From Alicycliphilus denitrificans K601 (lineage in GTDB: Bacteria; Pseudomonadota; Gammaproteobacteria; Burkholderiales; Burkholderiaceae_C): 64,000 nt of DNA. Shown here in pieces: positions 36,252 to 45,801 of this stretch (within the stretch, counting starts at the first letter, position 1; every line of letters starts with the position of its first letter). Position numbers and translations under genes: made by a program. Location of the stretch: NCBI RefSeq assembly GCF_000204645.1, contig NC_015422.1, positions 2,683,001 through 2,747,000 on the forward strand, read 5' to 3'. The notes below the pieces were generated by a model. That model was not told the DNA's origin and searched no databases. It saw only the letters and a program-made list of their open reading frames with translations.

Positions 36252-37528
36252 TGGAAGACCTCGATGGCGCGGGCCACTGCGGCGACGAGACGGTCCACCT
36301 CCTCGCTGGTGTTGTACAAGGCGAACGAGGCGCGCGTGGTCGGCCCCAGGCCCAGGTGGTCGAGCAGCGGCTGGGCGCAGTGGTGGCCGGTGCGCACGGC
36401 AATGCCGCGCTCGTCGAGCAGGGTGCCGATGTCGTGCGGATGCACGTCCCTGGCCACGAAGGACACCAGCGATGCCTGCGTGGCATGCGGCGCGAGCACG
36501 GTCACGCCCGGGATGGCCGAGAGCCCCGCCACCGCCTGCGCGCGCAGGGCGTGCAGGTGCCGGTCGATGGCGCCGCGCCCAACGCCGTCGATGAACCGCG
36601 CCGCCGCCGCCAGGCCCACGGCCCCGGCCACGTTGGGCGTGCCGCCCTCCAGGCGCGCGGGCAGAGCGGCCCAGCCGGCCGATTCGTAGCTGACCCATTC
36701 CACCATGTCGCCGCCCAGGCGCAGGGGATGGAGCAACTCCAGCGCCGCGCGCCGGCCCGCCAGCGCGCCCGTGCCCATGGGGCCGTACATCTTGTGGCCC
36801 GAGAAGGCCATGAAGTCGCATTCGAGCTGCGCCAGGCCGGGCATGGCATGGCCCACGGCCTGGGCGGCATCGAGCACCGTGAGCGCCCCGGCCGCGCGCG
36901 CCATGGCCAGCATCTCCTCGTAGGGCGGGCGCTCGCCCGTGGCGTTGGCCCCGGCGGTGAGCGCCAGGACGCGGGTGCGCGGCGTGAGCAGTGCGCGCAG
37001 GTCGTCCACGTGCACGCGGCCCTGCGCATCGGGCCGCAGGATGGCGAGCTCCGCCCCGCTCATGCGCGCGGCGTGCTGCCAGGGCACGAGGTTGGCGTGG
37101 TGCTCCAGGCCGCTCACGACGATGCGGTCGCCCGCGCGCAGCCAGGCCTTGGCCGGACCGGCGGCCCACAGGCCCTGGGCGACGAGGTTGAGCGCCTCGG
37201 TGGTGCCGCTGGTGAACACCAGTTCATGCTCCGCGCCCGCGCCGATGAAGCGCTTGAGCGTGGCGCGCGCCGCCTCGAAGGCGTCGGTGGCGCGCTGGCT
37301 CAGGCTGTGCACGCCGCGGTGGATGTTGGCGCGGTCGTGCTGCTCGAAGCGCTGCACGGCCTGCTGCACGGCCAGCGGCGTCTGCGTGGTCGCGGCGTTG
37401 TCCAGGTAGGCCAGCGGATGGCCGTGGACCTTCTGGTGCAGCACGGGGAACTGCGCGCGCAGCTCCTGCACGGGCAGGCCGCTGCCGGCGGCGCCCGCCA
37501 GCACATGTTCAGGCAATTTGTCACCCAT
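36248..37528 (-). CDS. sufS: Cysteine desulfurase SufS (type II)
   Basis: A 426-residue PLP enzyme that takes sulfur from L-cysteine for Fe-S clusters. It shows AYLDNAATTQTP (about residue 40), FTSGTTEALNLVAQGLW, the PLP lysine in FMAFSGHKMYGPMGTGAL (about 243) and the catalytic Cys in RTGHHCAQPLLDHLG (about 378), embedded as in group II SufS. The ATG at 37526-37528 lies just inside the end of sufD (8-base overlap). An upstream TTG at 37601-37603 is in frame but adds no family-like sequence. It hands persulfide to SufU, whose gene follows. Confidence 0.95.
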   Translation of the reverse strand: MGDKLPEHVLAGAAGSGLPVQELRAQFPVLHQKVHGHPLAYLDNAATTQTPLAVQQAVQRFEQHDRANIHRGVHSLSQRATDAFEAARATLKRFIGAGAEHELVFTSGTTEALNLVAQGLWAAGPAKAWLRAGDRIVVSGLEHHANLVPWQHAARMSGAELAILRPDAQGRVHVDDLRALLTPRTRVLALTAGANATGERPPYEEMLAMARAAGALTVLDAAQAVGHAMPGLAQLECDFMAFSGHKMYGPMGTGALAGRRAALELLHPLRLGGDMVEWVSYESAGWAALPARLEGGTPNVAGAVGLAAAARFIDGVGRGAIDRHLHALRAQAVAGLSAIPGVTVLAPHATQASLVSFVARDVHPHDIGTLLDERGIAVRTGHHCAQPLLDHLGLGPTTRASFALYNTSEEVDRLVAAVARAIEVFQ

Positions 37529-38756
37529 GCTGCACCTCCGCGCTTGCTTGCAGTTGCGTGCCGATGGTGCGCGAAAGCCAGCCGCCCTGCAGCCATTGCG
37601 CAAGAAGGCCCTCCTCCTCGCTGCCCAGGCAGCGTTCGAGCAGCGCGCGCGCCATGCCCTCGATGATGAGGGCGCGGGCGCTGGCCTCGTCGAGCCCGCG
37701 CTGGCGCGCGTAGAACAGCGCGTCCTCGGGCAGCGCGCCCCAGGTGGCGCCGTGCGCCGCCTGCACGTTGTCGTGCAGGATCTCCAGGTGCGGGCGCAGG
37801 ATCAGGCGAGGGCTGCCCGCCAGCGGCACGCCCATGAGACGCTGGCGCACGCCGGCCTCGTCGCAGCCGGGCGCGATGCGCGTGTGCGCGTTGGCCACGG
37901 CGTGCGCCCTGCCCTGAGCCAGCACCAGGGCCTCGGCCTGGCTGACGGTGTGCGCGGCCTGCACCTGGGTGTAGGTCTGCAGGTCGATCTGCTGCGAGCC
38001 CGCCAGGGCCAGGGCGGCGCTGTGCGCCTGCGCGCCCTGGCCCTGCAGCGCGATGCTGTTGCGCTGCAGGTGGTAGCTGCCGCAGGTAGCCACCAGGGCC
38101 TGCGCGTACTGCGCGCCCGCGGCCAGGCTGGCGTGGATATGGTGCGCCACGCTGTCGGCGGCGCCGGGGCTGACGATGCGCAGGTGCTGCAACTGCGCAC
38201 CCGCGCCCAGGAGCACGTGGGCCTGCAGGTTCTGCGCCACGGGGTGCAGGCAGTCGCCCTCGGCGCGCTCGTGGGTCTCGATGAGCACGCAGCGCACGCC
38301 GGGGTCCACGTCCAGCACCAGCAGGGGCGCCTCGGCCTGCGCGCGCGGCTGGTGGCGCAGCTCCAGCCAGACGGGTTCGCGCTCCTTGCCGGGCGTGGCG
38401 CCTATGCGCAGGCGCAGCCCCAGGCGGCACAGCGCGCGGTGCGCCCAGGCAAAGGGCGCGGCCTCCCCGTCGCCGGGCTGGGGCAGGCCCGCGAAGAGCT
38501 CCGCGCGCTCGGCGGCGTCCTGGGCGTCGAGCCAGCGCGCCTGGATGCCGCTGGCCGCGTGGCTTCCGAGCGGGTGCAGCGTCCAGCCCGACCCGCCCAG
38601 GACGGGCGCCGCGCAGGCGTCCTCCTGGGCGCTGCCCAGCCAGTGCGCCAGTTGCGGCGGCGGCAGGTGGTGGAAGGCTTCGCTGTGCCGCGCGACCCAG
38701 CCCTGCTGCTGCAAGTGGGCGCGCGCGGCGAGGATGTCGGCTCTTGCGCTGTCCAT
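37521..38756 (-). CDS. sufD: Fe-S cluster assembly protein SufD
   Basis: A 411-residue partner of SufB and SufC. The first 160 residues are Ala/Arg/Gln-rich and poorly conserved, as in the family; the beta-helix core (about residues 160-350) includes HPVAQNLQAHVLLGAGAQLQ and LRPHLEILHDNVQAAHGATW, followed by LPEDALFYARQRGLDEASAR and EGMARALLERC, the SufBD C-terminal helices with the conserved His (HGAT). The ATG at 38756 follows the end of sufC by four bases. It forms the SufBC2D scaffold complex. Confidence 0.93.
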   Translation of the reverse strand: MDSARADILAARAHLQQQGWVARHSEAFHHLPPPQLAHWLGSAQEDACAAPVLGGSGWTLHPLGSHAASGIQARWLDAQDAAERAELFAGLPQPGDGEAAPFAWAHRALCRLGLRLRIGATPGKEREPVWLELRHQPRAQAEAPLLVLDVDPGVRCVLIETHERAEGDCLHPVAQNLQAHVLLGAGAQLQHLRIVSPGAADSVAHHIHASLAAGAQYAQALVATCGSYHLQRNSIALQGQGAQAHSAALALAGSQQIDLQTYTQVQAAHTVSQAEALVLAQGRAHAVANAHTRIAPGCDEAGVRQRLMGVPLAGSPRLILRPHLEILHDNVQAAHGATWGALPEDALFYARQRGLDEASARALIIEGMARALLERCLGSEEEGLLAQWLQGGWLSRTIGTQLQASAEVQHG

Positions 38757-38760
38757 GGCC

Positions 38761-39534
38761 TCAGGCCTCCACCGCTTGGGCACGAGTGCGCGCGAATCCG
38801 GTGCGGGCGATGCCGCGCGCCAGCTCCAGGTCGCCCGTCTCGGCGATGCAGCCCTGGTCCAGGCGCAGCACGGCGTCGGGTTCGAGCTGCTCGATCATTT
38901 GCAGGTAGTGCGATACGACGATGAAGGCCGTGCCCTCTCGCCGCAGCTTCTGCACCAGGGCCACGACGGCGCGCACGCCGTCCACGTCCATGCCGGAGTC
39001 GATCTCGTCGAGCAGCGCCAGGCGCGGCCTGAGCAGCGACAGCTGCAAAAGCTCATTGCGCTTGCGCTCGCCGCCGGAAAAGCCCTCGTTCACCGGGCGG
39101 CCCAGCATGGCCTCGGGCAGGCCCAGCTCCTTGGCGGCCTTCTTGGCGCTCGCGAGAAAGTCGAACGCATCCAGCGGCTCCTGGCCGCGCGCCTCGTGCA
39201 TGGCGTTCAGGGCCGTGCGGATGAAGAGATTGTTCTTCACCCCCGGTACGTCGGGCGGCGACTGGAAGGAGACGAAGAGCCCTGCGCGGGCGCGCTCGTG
39301 CGCGGGCATCTGCAGCAGGTCCTGCCCGTCCAGCAGCGCCTGCCCACCCTGCACGGCATAGCTGGGATGCCCGGCCAGCGCCATGCCCAGCGTGCTCTTG
39401 CCGCTGCCGTTGGCGCCCATCAGCACCACGAGGTGGCCGGCGGGCACGTCCAGCGAGACGGAGCGCAGGACGGTGCGCTCGCCAACTTGAACGCGCAGGT
39501 CGCGCACTTGCAGCAGGGGTGGGGTGTGGTTCAT
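38761..39534 (-). CDS. sufC: Fe-S cluster assembly ATPase SufC
   Basis: A 257-residue ABC-type ATPase. Walker A MGANGSGKST (about residue 39), the Q-loop FVSFQSPPDVPGVKNNLF, the SufC-type signature FSGGERKRNELLQ (about 152) and Walker B LALLDEIDSGMDVDGVRAV are present, with the Suf-specific switch His in VVSHYLQMIEQL. It powers opening of the SufBC2D complex. It is separated from sufB by 70 bases holding a dispersed repeat, unlike the tight junctions elsewhere in the operon. Confidence 0.96.
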   Translation of the reverse strand: MNHTPPLLQVRDLRVQVGERTVLRSVSLDVPAGHLVVLMGANGSGKSTLGMALAGHPSYAVQGGQALLDGQDLLQMPAHERARAGLFVSFQSPPDVPGVKNNLFIRTALNAMHEARGQEPLDAFDFLASAKKAAKELGLPEAMLGRPVNEGFSGGERKRNELLQLSLLRPRLALLDEIDSGMDVDGVRAVVALVQKLRREGTAFIVVSHYLQMIEQLEPDAVLRLDQGCIAETGDLELARGIARTGFARTRAQAVEA

Positions 39535-39552
39535 GTGGGTTCCTATTGTTTT

Positions 39553-39588
39553 GATAGCTATAAGCGCTTTACAGATAAGCGTTAGAGC
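39553..39588. repeat. Dispersed palindromic repeat, short form (copy f), inside the suf operon
   Basis: GATAGCTATAAGCGCTTTAC then AGATAAGCGTTAGAGC; TAAGCGCTT can pair with AAGCGTTA (one mismatch). It occupies most of the sufB-sufC gap, the same relative place (first/second cistron) as copy d in nirB-nirD. The left half is almost identical to copy b at 15832. Confidence 0.65.
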
Positions 39589-39604
39589 GTGTTTTCTATG
39601 AATA

Positions 39605-41107
39605 TCAGCCTACGGCGCCTTCGAGCGACACGGCCAGCAGCGCCTTGGCCTCCAGGGCGAACTCCATGGGCAGCTCCTCCAGCACGGCCTGGCAGAAGCC
39701 GCCGACGATGAGGGCCGTGGCCTCCTGCGGGTCGATACCGCGCTGCTGGCAGTAAAACAGCCGCTCCTCGGAGATGCGCGTGGTCGTCGCCTCGTGCTCC
39801 ACCACGGCGTCGCCGCGCGCGGTGTCTACGTAGGGGAAGGTGTGGGCGCCGCAATCGGAGCCTATGAGCAGCGAGTCGCACTGCGTATGGTTGCGCGCGC
39901 CTGCCGCTCCGGCATTGACCCGCACCAGCCCGCGGTAGCTGTTCTGCGCATGGCCCGCGCTGATGCCCTTGGAGACGATGCGGCTGGTGGTGTTCTTGCC
40001 CAGGTGGATCATCTTGGTGCCGGTGTCCGCCTGCTGGAAGTGGTTGGACACGGCGATCGAGTGGAACTCGCCGTTCGATTCCTCGCCGCGCAGCACCACG
40101 CTCGGGTACTTCCAGGTGATGGCCGAGCCGGTCTCGATCTGCGTCCAGGCGATGCGCGAGCGCCTGCCCGCCGCCAGGCCCCGCTTGGTGACGAAGTTGT
40201 AGATGCCGCCCACGCCGTTCTCGTCGCCCGGGTACCAGTTCTGCACCGTCGAATACTTGATGAAGGCGTCGTCGTGGGCGATGAGCTCGACCACGGCGGC
40301 GTGCAGCTGGTTCTCGTCGCGCTGCGGCGCGGTGCAGCCCTCCAGGTAGCTCACCGAGCTGCCCTCCTCGGCGATGATGAGCGTGCGCTCGAACTGGCCG
40401 GTGTTCTGCGCGTTGATGCGGAAGTAGGACGACAACTCCATCGGGCACTTGACGCCCTTGGGGATGTAGACGAACGAACCGTCGGAGAACACCGCTGAAT
40501 TGAGCGCCGCGTAGAAGTTGTCGCCCTGGGGCACGACGCTGCCCAGGTAGCGCTCGACCAGCTCCGGGTGGTTCTGCACCGCGTGCGAGAAGGAGCAGAA
40601 GATCACGCCCACGTCGGCGAGCTGCTTGCGGAACGTCGTGCCCACCGAGACCGAGTCGAACACCGCGTCCACCGCCACCCCCGCCAGGCGCGCACGCTCG
40701 TGCAGCGGCACGCCGAGCTTTTCGTAGGTCTCCAGCAGCTTGGGATCGACCTCGTCCAGGCTCTTGGGCGCGTTCTTCAGCGACTTCGGCGCCGAGTAGT
40801 ACGACAGGGCCTGGAAGTCGATGGGCTCGATCCTCAGGTGCGCCCAGTCGGGCAGTTCCATCGCGCGCCAGCGCTCGAAGGCCGCCAGGCGCCAGTTCAG
40901 CAGGAACTCAGGCTCTTTTTTCTTGCGCGAGATCGCGCGTATGACGTCCTCGTCCAGCCCCGGCGGCAGGCTGTCGGACTCGATATCGGTGACGAAGCCA
41001 TGCTGGTAGGGACGCGCGAGCGCCTGCTCCAGGGCGGGCGCCTGCTGGACGGGCGGCGCATCCTGGCTGGCCACTGGTGCGCCGAAGTTGACGGGTTGTG
41101 AGGACAT
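39605..41107 (-). CDS. sufB: Fe-S cluster assembly scaffold SufB
   Basis: A 500-residue scaffold subunit on which clusters are built. Family features: [20 protein letters not shown] (about residue 57), [20 protein letters not shown] (about 170), [20 protein letters not shown] (about 222), [19 protein letters not shown] (about 263), [22 protein letters not shown] (about 410, with the acceptor Cys) and a final [22 protein letters not shown]. It begins the operon sufB-C-D-S-U-T. The start at 41105-41107 is 19 bases from an NsrR-like operator, so NO-responsive control is likely. The N-terminal 25 residues (Gln/Ala/Pro-rich) are longer than in many SufB. Confidence 0.96.
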   Translation of the reverse strand: MSSQPVNFGAPVASQDAPPVQQAPALEQALARPYQHGFVTDIESDSLPPGLDEDVIRAISRKKKEPEFLLNWRLAAFERWRAMELPDWAHLRIEPIDFQALSYYSAPKSLKNAPKSLDEVDPKLLETYEKLGVPLHERARLAGVAVDAVFDSVSVGTTFRKQLADVGVIFCSFSHAVQNHPELVERYLGSVVPQGDNFYAALNSAVFSDGSFVYIPKGVKCPMELSSYFRINAQNTGQFERTLIIAEEGSSVSYLEGCTAPQRDENQLHAAVVELIAHDDAFIKYSTVQNWYPGDENGVGGIYNFVTKRGLAAGRRSRIAWTQIETGSAITWKYPSVVLRGEESNGEFHSIAVSNHFQQADTGTKMIHLGKNTTSRIVSKGISAGHAQNSYRGLVRVNAGAAGARNHTQCDSLLIGSDCGAHTFPYVDTARGDAVVEHEATTTRISEERLFYCQQRGIDPQEATALIVGGFCQAVLEELPMEFALEAKALLAVSLEGAVG

Positions 41108-41125
41108 GGCTGAAGCACCGGTTTA

Positions 41126-41148
41126 AATATTCATATGGTATGAATCTT
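41126..41148. promoter_or_regulatory. NsrR/Rrf2-like operator upstream of sufB
   Basis: Arms AATATTCATAT (41126-41136) and GTATGAATCTT (41138-41148) flank a G; nine of eleven arm positions are mutually complementary. TTCATAT and ATGAATCTT are shared exactly with the nnrS site at 33561-33583. Both resemble the NsrR consensus. Another Rrf2 protein (IscR) is an alternative because suf operons are classic IscR targets. The site is 19 bases from the sufB start, where a repressor would block initiation. Confidence 0.62.
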
Positions 41149-41228
41149 TTGTGTTTTCAGCAAACGCGCCCTCTGTCCCTGCATTCGTGCCAGGGGTATC
41201 CCCGCGCCTTCCGCGAACGCCGGGATCC

Positions 41229-41256
41229 TTGCCACGGCTATCCGCATGGCTATAAT
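41229..41256 (+). promoter_or_regulatory. Sigma-70-type promoter of rpsU
   Basis: TTGCCA (41229-41234), 16 bases, then a perfect TATAAT (41251-41256). It drives rpsU after a leader of about 120 bases. The promoter is in the 278-base gap shared with the divergent sufB gene. Confidence 0.72.
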
Positions 41257-41385
41257 ACTTGGCTTTGCTGGCAATGCCCCGTCGGCCGGATACTAGTTAC
41301 AGACGGGCGAACCCGCCACGCACGGCTTGCCGGGCCCGATCTTCCTGGCAAACCCTCTGCGGGCACATTTGGAACACATTAGCTA

Positions 41386-41598
41386 ATGACGACCATCCGT
41401 GTAAAAGAGAACGAACCCTTCGACGTGGCCCTGCGCCGCTTCAAGCGCACCATCGAGAAGCTGGGCCTGCTGACCGACCTGCGCGCCCGCGAGTTCTACG
41501 AGAAGCCCACCGCTGAGCGCAAGCGCAAGAAGGCCGCCGCCGTCAAGCGCCACTACAAGCGCGTGCGCAGCATGCAACTGCCCAAGAAGCTGTACTGA
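41386..41598 (+). CDS. rpsU: 30S ribosomal protein S21
   Basis: A 70-residue basic protein: [20 protein letters not shown] at the start, the conserved [21 protein letters not shown] in the middle and a lysine/arginine-rich tail [15 protein letters not shown]. It is the usual length for S21, which binds near the 3' end of 16S rRNA and aids initiation. A strong promoter lies upstream and a terminator downstream before yqeY. Confidence 0.98.
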
Positions 41599-41627
41599 GC
41601 ACGGCCAGCGTAGCCTGACGCCTGCCC

Positions 41628-41667
41628 AACCCGCGCTAGGGACGCCAAGCGCGGGTTTTTGTTTTTT
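41628..41667 (+). terminator. Rho-independent terminator after rpsU
   Basis: AACCCGCGCT (41628-41637), a ten-base loop, AGCGCGGGTT (41648-41657), then TTTGTTTTTT. A 10-bp perfect stem with a T-run. It sits between rpsU and yqeY, so yqeY is expressed by read-through or by its own promoter. Confidence 0.85.
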
Positions 41668-41683
41668 GCCGGGGAAGCACACC

Positions 41684-42130
41684 ATGAGCCTGAAGGAACA
41701 GATCACCGAAGACATGAAGAACGCCATGCGCGCCAAAGATGCCGGGCGCCTGGGCACGATCCGCCTGCTGCAGGCCGCCATGAAGCAGAAGGAGGTGGAC
41801 GAGCGCGTCACGCTGGACGACGCGGCCGTCATCGCCATCGTGGACAAGCTCATCAAGCAGCGCAAGGACAGCATCGCCGCGTTCGAGGGCGCCGGCCGCC
41901 AGGACCTGGCCGACAAGGAAAAGGCCGAGATGGCGGTGCTGCAGGCCTACCTGCCCGCGCGCATGTCCGAGGCCGAGATCACCCAGGCCGTGCAGGCCAT
42001 CGTGGCCGAGGTGGGCGCCAAGGGGCCCGGCGACATGGGCAAGGTGATGGGCGTGGTCAAGACCCGCCTGGCCGGCAAGGCCGACATGGGCCAGGTGTCG
42101 GCGGCGGTCAAGTCCGCGCTCGCGGGCTGA
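41684..42130 (+). CDS. yqeY: GatB/YqeY domain-containing protein
   Basis: A 148-residue protein from ATG 41684 (MSLKEQITEDMKNAMRAKDA), matching YqeY starts. It carries the helical YqeY fold: RLGTIRLLQAAMKQKEVDER, then QRKDSIAAFEGAGRQDLADK, then LQAYLPARMSEAEI and GPGDMGKVMGVVKTRLAGKADMGQVSAAVK, similar to the tail domain of GatB. This tail may help tRNA-dependent amidation, but stand-alone YqeY has no settled function. It follows rpsU as in many beta-proteobacteria, but dnaG and rpoD, often next, are absent: an HD-GYP-type gene on the other strand follows. Confidence 0.92.
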   Translation: MSLKEQITEDMKNAMRAKDAGRLGTIRLLQAAMKQKEVDERVTLDDAAVIAIVDKLIKQRKDSIAAFEGAGRQDLADKEKAEMAVLQAYLPARMSEAEITQAVQAIVAEVGAKGPGDMGKVMGVVKTRLAGKADMGQVSAAVKSALAG

Positions 42131-42143
42131 GCGCCCCCGCGCA

Positions 42144-43535
42144 TCACTCCAGGACGGCTGCGTCCTCCAGGCCCGGCCCCGCGACGATGTGGCCGCAGGA
42201 CGAGGAAATGGCCTCGAGCCGCGCCGCGCAGGCATCGCGCCACTGCGCGACGGCGACGTCGCCGGCGTCCGTGCCGTCCTGCAGCTGCGGCCAGCGCCCA
42301 TGGATGAAGTCCACGATGCTCTGCAGCTGCCACAGCGCCTCGCGCCCCAGCAGGGCCACTTCCACCATGCCTTCCTCGTCGCCCTGCAGATGCTGCAGCA
42401 CCTCGGCCAGCTGCAGGGGGTGCGAACCGGCCTCGAACAGCGTTTTCTGCAATGCCGCCAGCCGCTGCGCCACGAGGGCAGAGGCTTGCTCGGACGGATG
42501 CTGCAGCGCCTGCGGCGGCAGGTCGGCGCAATGCCTCTCCCAATCGCCGAACGCACTGGACAACAGCTCGACGGTGCGCTCCACATCCTCCTGCGTGACC
42601 GGCACGTCGGACTGCAAGGTCCGGATCTGCAGTACCGGCAGGATGTGGGCCACCAGTTCCGCGGGGAACTTGCGGTGGTTCAGCTTCAGCATCAATGTCA
42701 GGCGCTGGGCGGCCGCTTCCTTGGCGTATTTCTCGAAGAACGCGGCCACCACCTCGGAGAGCAGCAGCACCTGGCCCATGGGCGAAATCTCCTCGCCCCG
42801 CAGGCCCCGCGGGTAGCCGCTGCCGTCCATGCATTCATGGTGTTCAAGCACCGCCTGCTCCACCGAGCGGGGGTAGATGCTCTGCTCCCGAGTGATCAGC
42901 ATGGCCATGACCGGGTGCACCAGGAGCTGCTTGCGCCCCGCCCCGGTCACCCTGTTGGCCGGATCGTGCCAGACGGGGTCCATATGCATGACGCCCACGT
43001 CGTGCAGCAGTGCCGCCGTGGCCAGGGGCACGCATTCGCGCTCGGTCCACCCGCTCTTGGTGGCCAGGTACACGGCCACCAGCATCATGCGCACGCTGTG
43101 CGCGAACAGTGCCGGATGCTGCTCGCGCATCACCGTGAGCTTGAAGGCGACCGCGGACGGCAGCAGCACGGAGCGCAGGGGCGCGAGCAGCCTGTCGGCG
43201 GTCATGCCCTCCAGCGTATGGACCAGCAGGTAGGCCAGGGTGTCGCTTTCGCATTGCGCGCTGGCCACCTGCACCAGGGAATGCACGCTGACCATGTCCT
43301 CCATGGCCAGGTGCTCCTCGATCTTGCCGCGCAGCTTGTGCATGACGAGCCGGTCGTAGAGCCGGCTGTCCACGCGCACGCCCTTGTCCAGCAGCTTCAT
43401 GCCCCGCTCGGTGTAGAGGGCCTCCTGCGTGACCACGTTGCGGCGGTCGGCCATGTCGGTGAGGGCGCGCAGGTAGTGGCGGTTGTCGCCCGCTGCATCG
43501 GCAGCCGCTACCGGGCTTGTGTCGGGTGCATTCAT
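42144..43535 (-). CDS. HD-GYP-like domain protein with altered metal site
   Basis: A 463-residue cytoplasmic protein from ATG 43533-43535. An N-terminal helical region (residues 1-140) precedes an HD-GYP-like domain: ALLHDVGVMHMDP (about residue 205) and LEHHECMDGSGYPRGLRGEE (about 265). A C-terminal helical region (about 330-463) follows. HD-GYP proteins hydrolyse cyclic di-GMP. The HHExxDGxGYP block is intact, but the usual HDxGK has become HDVGV, losing the conserved Lys, and the following KI-IPD-type stretch is missing, so activity may be changed or lost. No sensor domain is recognisable. The gene stands alone, followed by the yqeY end and preceded by the scoAB terminator. Confidence 0.8.
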   Translation of the reverse strand: MNAPDTSPVAAADAAGDNRHYLRALTDMADRRNVVTQEALYTERGMKLLDKGVRVDSRLYDRLVMHKLRGKIEEHLAMEDMVSVHSLVQVASAQCESDTLAYLLVHTLEGMTADRLLAPLRSVLLPSAVAFKLTVMREQHPALFAHSVRMMLVAVYLATKSGWTERECVPLATAALLHDVGVMHMDPVWHDPANRVTGAGRKQLLVHPVMAMLITREQSIYPRSVEQAVLEHHECMDGSGYPRGLRGEEISPMGQVLLLSEVVAAFFEKYAKEAAAQRLTLMLKLNHRKFPAELVAHILPVLQIRTLQSDVPVTQEDVERTVELLSSAFGDWERHCADLPPQALQHPSEQASALVAQRLAALQKTLFEAGSHPLQLAEVLQHLQGDEEGMVEVALLGREALWQLQSIVDFIHGRWPQLQDGTDAGDVAVAQWRDACAARLEAISSSCGHIVAGPGLEDAAVLE

Positions 43536-43602
43536 GCGGTGGAGCTGGAAATGTTCACAAAATGTCAACGGCGACTATACGGCGCTTTGCTCCCGTGCAC
43601 AT

Positions 43603-43634
43603 GAACAAAAGAAAAGCCGGGAATGCATCCCGGC
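43603..43634 (-). terminator. Rho-independent terminator of the scoAB transcript
   Basis: Arms GCCGGGA (43616-43622) and TCCCGGC (43628-43634) with a five-base loop; read on the minus strand the stem is followed by TTTTCTTTTG. Just before it, a second stem GGCTCCGC/GCGGAGCC (about 43648-43671) follows the scoB stop. Confidence 0.78.
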
Positions 43635-43685
43635 CTGGCGTATGGGCGGGCTCCGCTGCGCATGGCGGAGCCGGCCTTCGGCGGA

Positions 43686-44324
<639 letters not shown>

Positions 44325-44327
44325 GGC

Positions 44328-45035
<708 letters not shown>

Positions 45036-45071
45036 TATTGGTCTCCTGATGTGCTGGGTCGATGCGCTACG

Positions 45072-45097
45072 ATACTACGTATCTAATTAAGTAGTAT
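45072..45097. promoter_or_regulatory. Dyad ATACTAC-N12-GTAGTAT between scoA and the PAS-LuxR gene
   Basis: Arms 45072-45078 and 45091-45097 are exact complements; TACGTA (45075-45080) overlaps the left arm. This is the only symmetric element in the 83-base divergent gap, so it is a candidate site for the LuxR-type protein encoded 22 bases further on. Confidence 0.5.
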
Positions 45098-45118
45098 TCC
45101 CTAAAGACTTGCACCACC

Positions 45119-45664
45119 ATGGACGTCGCCGACTACCGCCTGGCATTCGAGATGGCGCCCGTGGGCCTGGTGATCTCGCGCAACCGCACCATGGTGGACT
45201 GCAACCGCCACGTGTGCGAGATGTTCGGCGCCTCGCGCGAGCTGCTCATCGGCCAGTCCTTCCGGGTGCTCTACCCCAGCGCCGACGAGTATGAGCGCCT
45301 GGGCAGGCGCATGGAGCCCATCCTCAACGCCCGGGGCTACTACGCAGACAACCGCATCATGAAGCGCGCCTGCGGCGAGACGTTCTGGTGCCATGTGTCG
45401 GGCCGCGCCCTGAACCGCGAAGACCCGCACGCCTCGGGCATCTGGAGCTTCGAGGACCTGTCCGCCCAGCGGCCCGTGCGGGCCGAGCTCACGGCGCGCG
45501 AGCGCGAGGTGGCGGCGCGCGTGCTCGACGGCATGACCTCCAAGGAGATCGGCCGCGCGCTCGACATCAGCCACCGCACGGTGGAGATCTACCGCGCGCG
45601 GCTGATGCGCAAGTACGGCGCGTCCACGGCGGCCGACCTGGTGCAAAAGCTCCTGGCCGCTTGA
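45119..45664 (+). CDS. PAS-domain LuxR-type transcriptional regulator
   Basis: A 181-residue regulator. A PAS domain (residues about 5-115: YRLAFEMAPVGLVISRNRTM, then VCEMFGASRELLIGQSFRVL) is followed by a LuxR/FixJ helix-turn-helix (about 120-180: LTAREREVAARVLDGMTSKE, then ISHRTVEIYRARLMRKYGAS). There is no receiver domain, so the PAS domain may sense a small molecule or a redox state directly. It is divergent from scoAB and probably regulates it; similar PAS-LuxR/CoA-transferase pairs exist in Burkholderiales as far as I recall. The ligand is unknown. Confidence 0.86.
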   Translation: MDVADYRLAFEMAPVGLVISRNRTMVDCNRHVCEMFGASRELLIGQSFRVLYPSADEYERLGRRMEPILNARGYYADNRIMKRACGETFWCHVSGRALNREDPHASGIWSFEDLSAQRPVRAELTAREREVAARVLDGMTSKEIGRALDISHRTVEIYRARLMRKYGASTAADLVQKLLAA

Positions 45665-45801
45665 GAAAAGTGAGCAGCCGGCGCTTGGCGCGCAATGGCC
45701 GCGGCCCCGAAATGTAACAGTGCGACACCTAGCCGCCCGGGCCGGCCCCCGAGTGGCCCCCTGGAACCAAACGGCCGCATGAAAGTCATCATTCCTGATG
45801 A

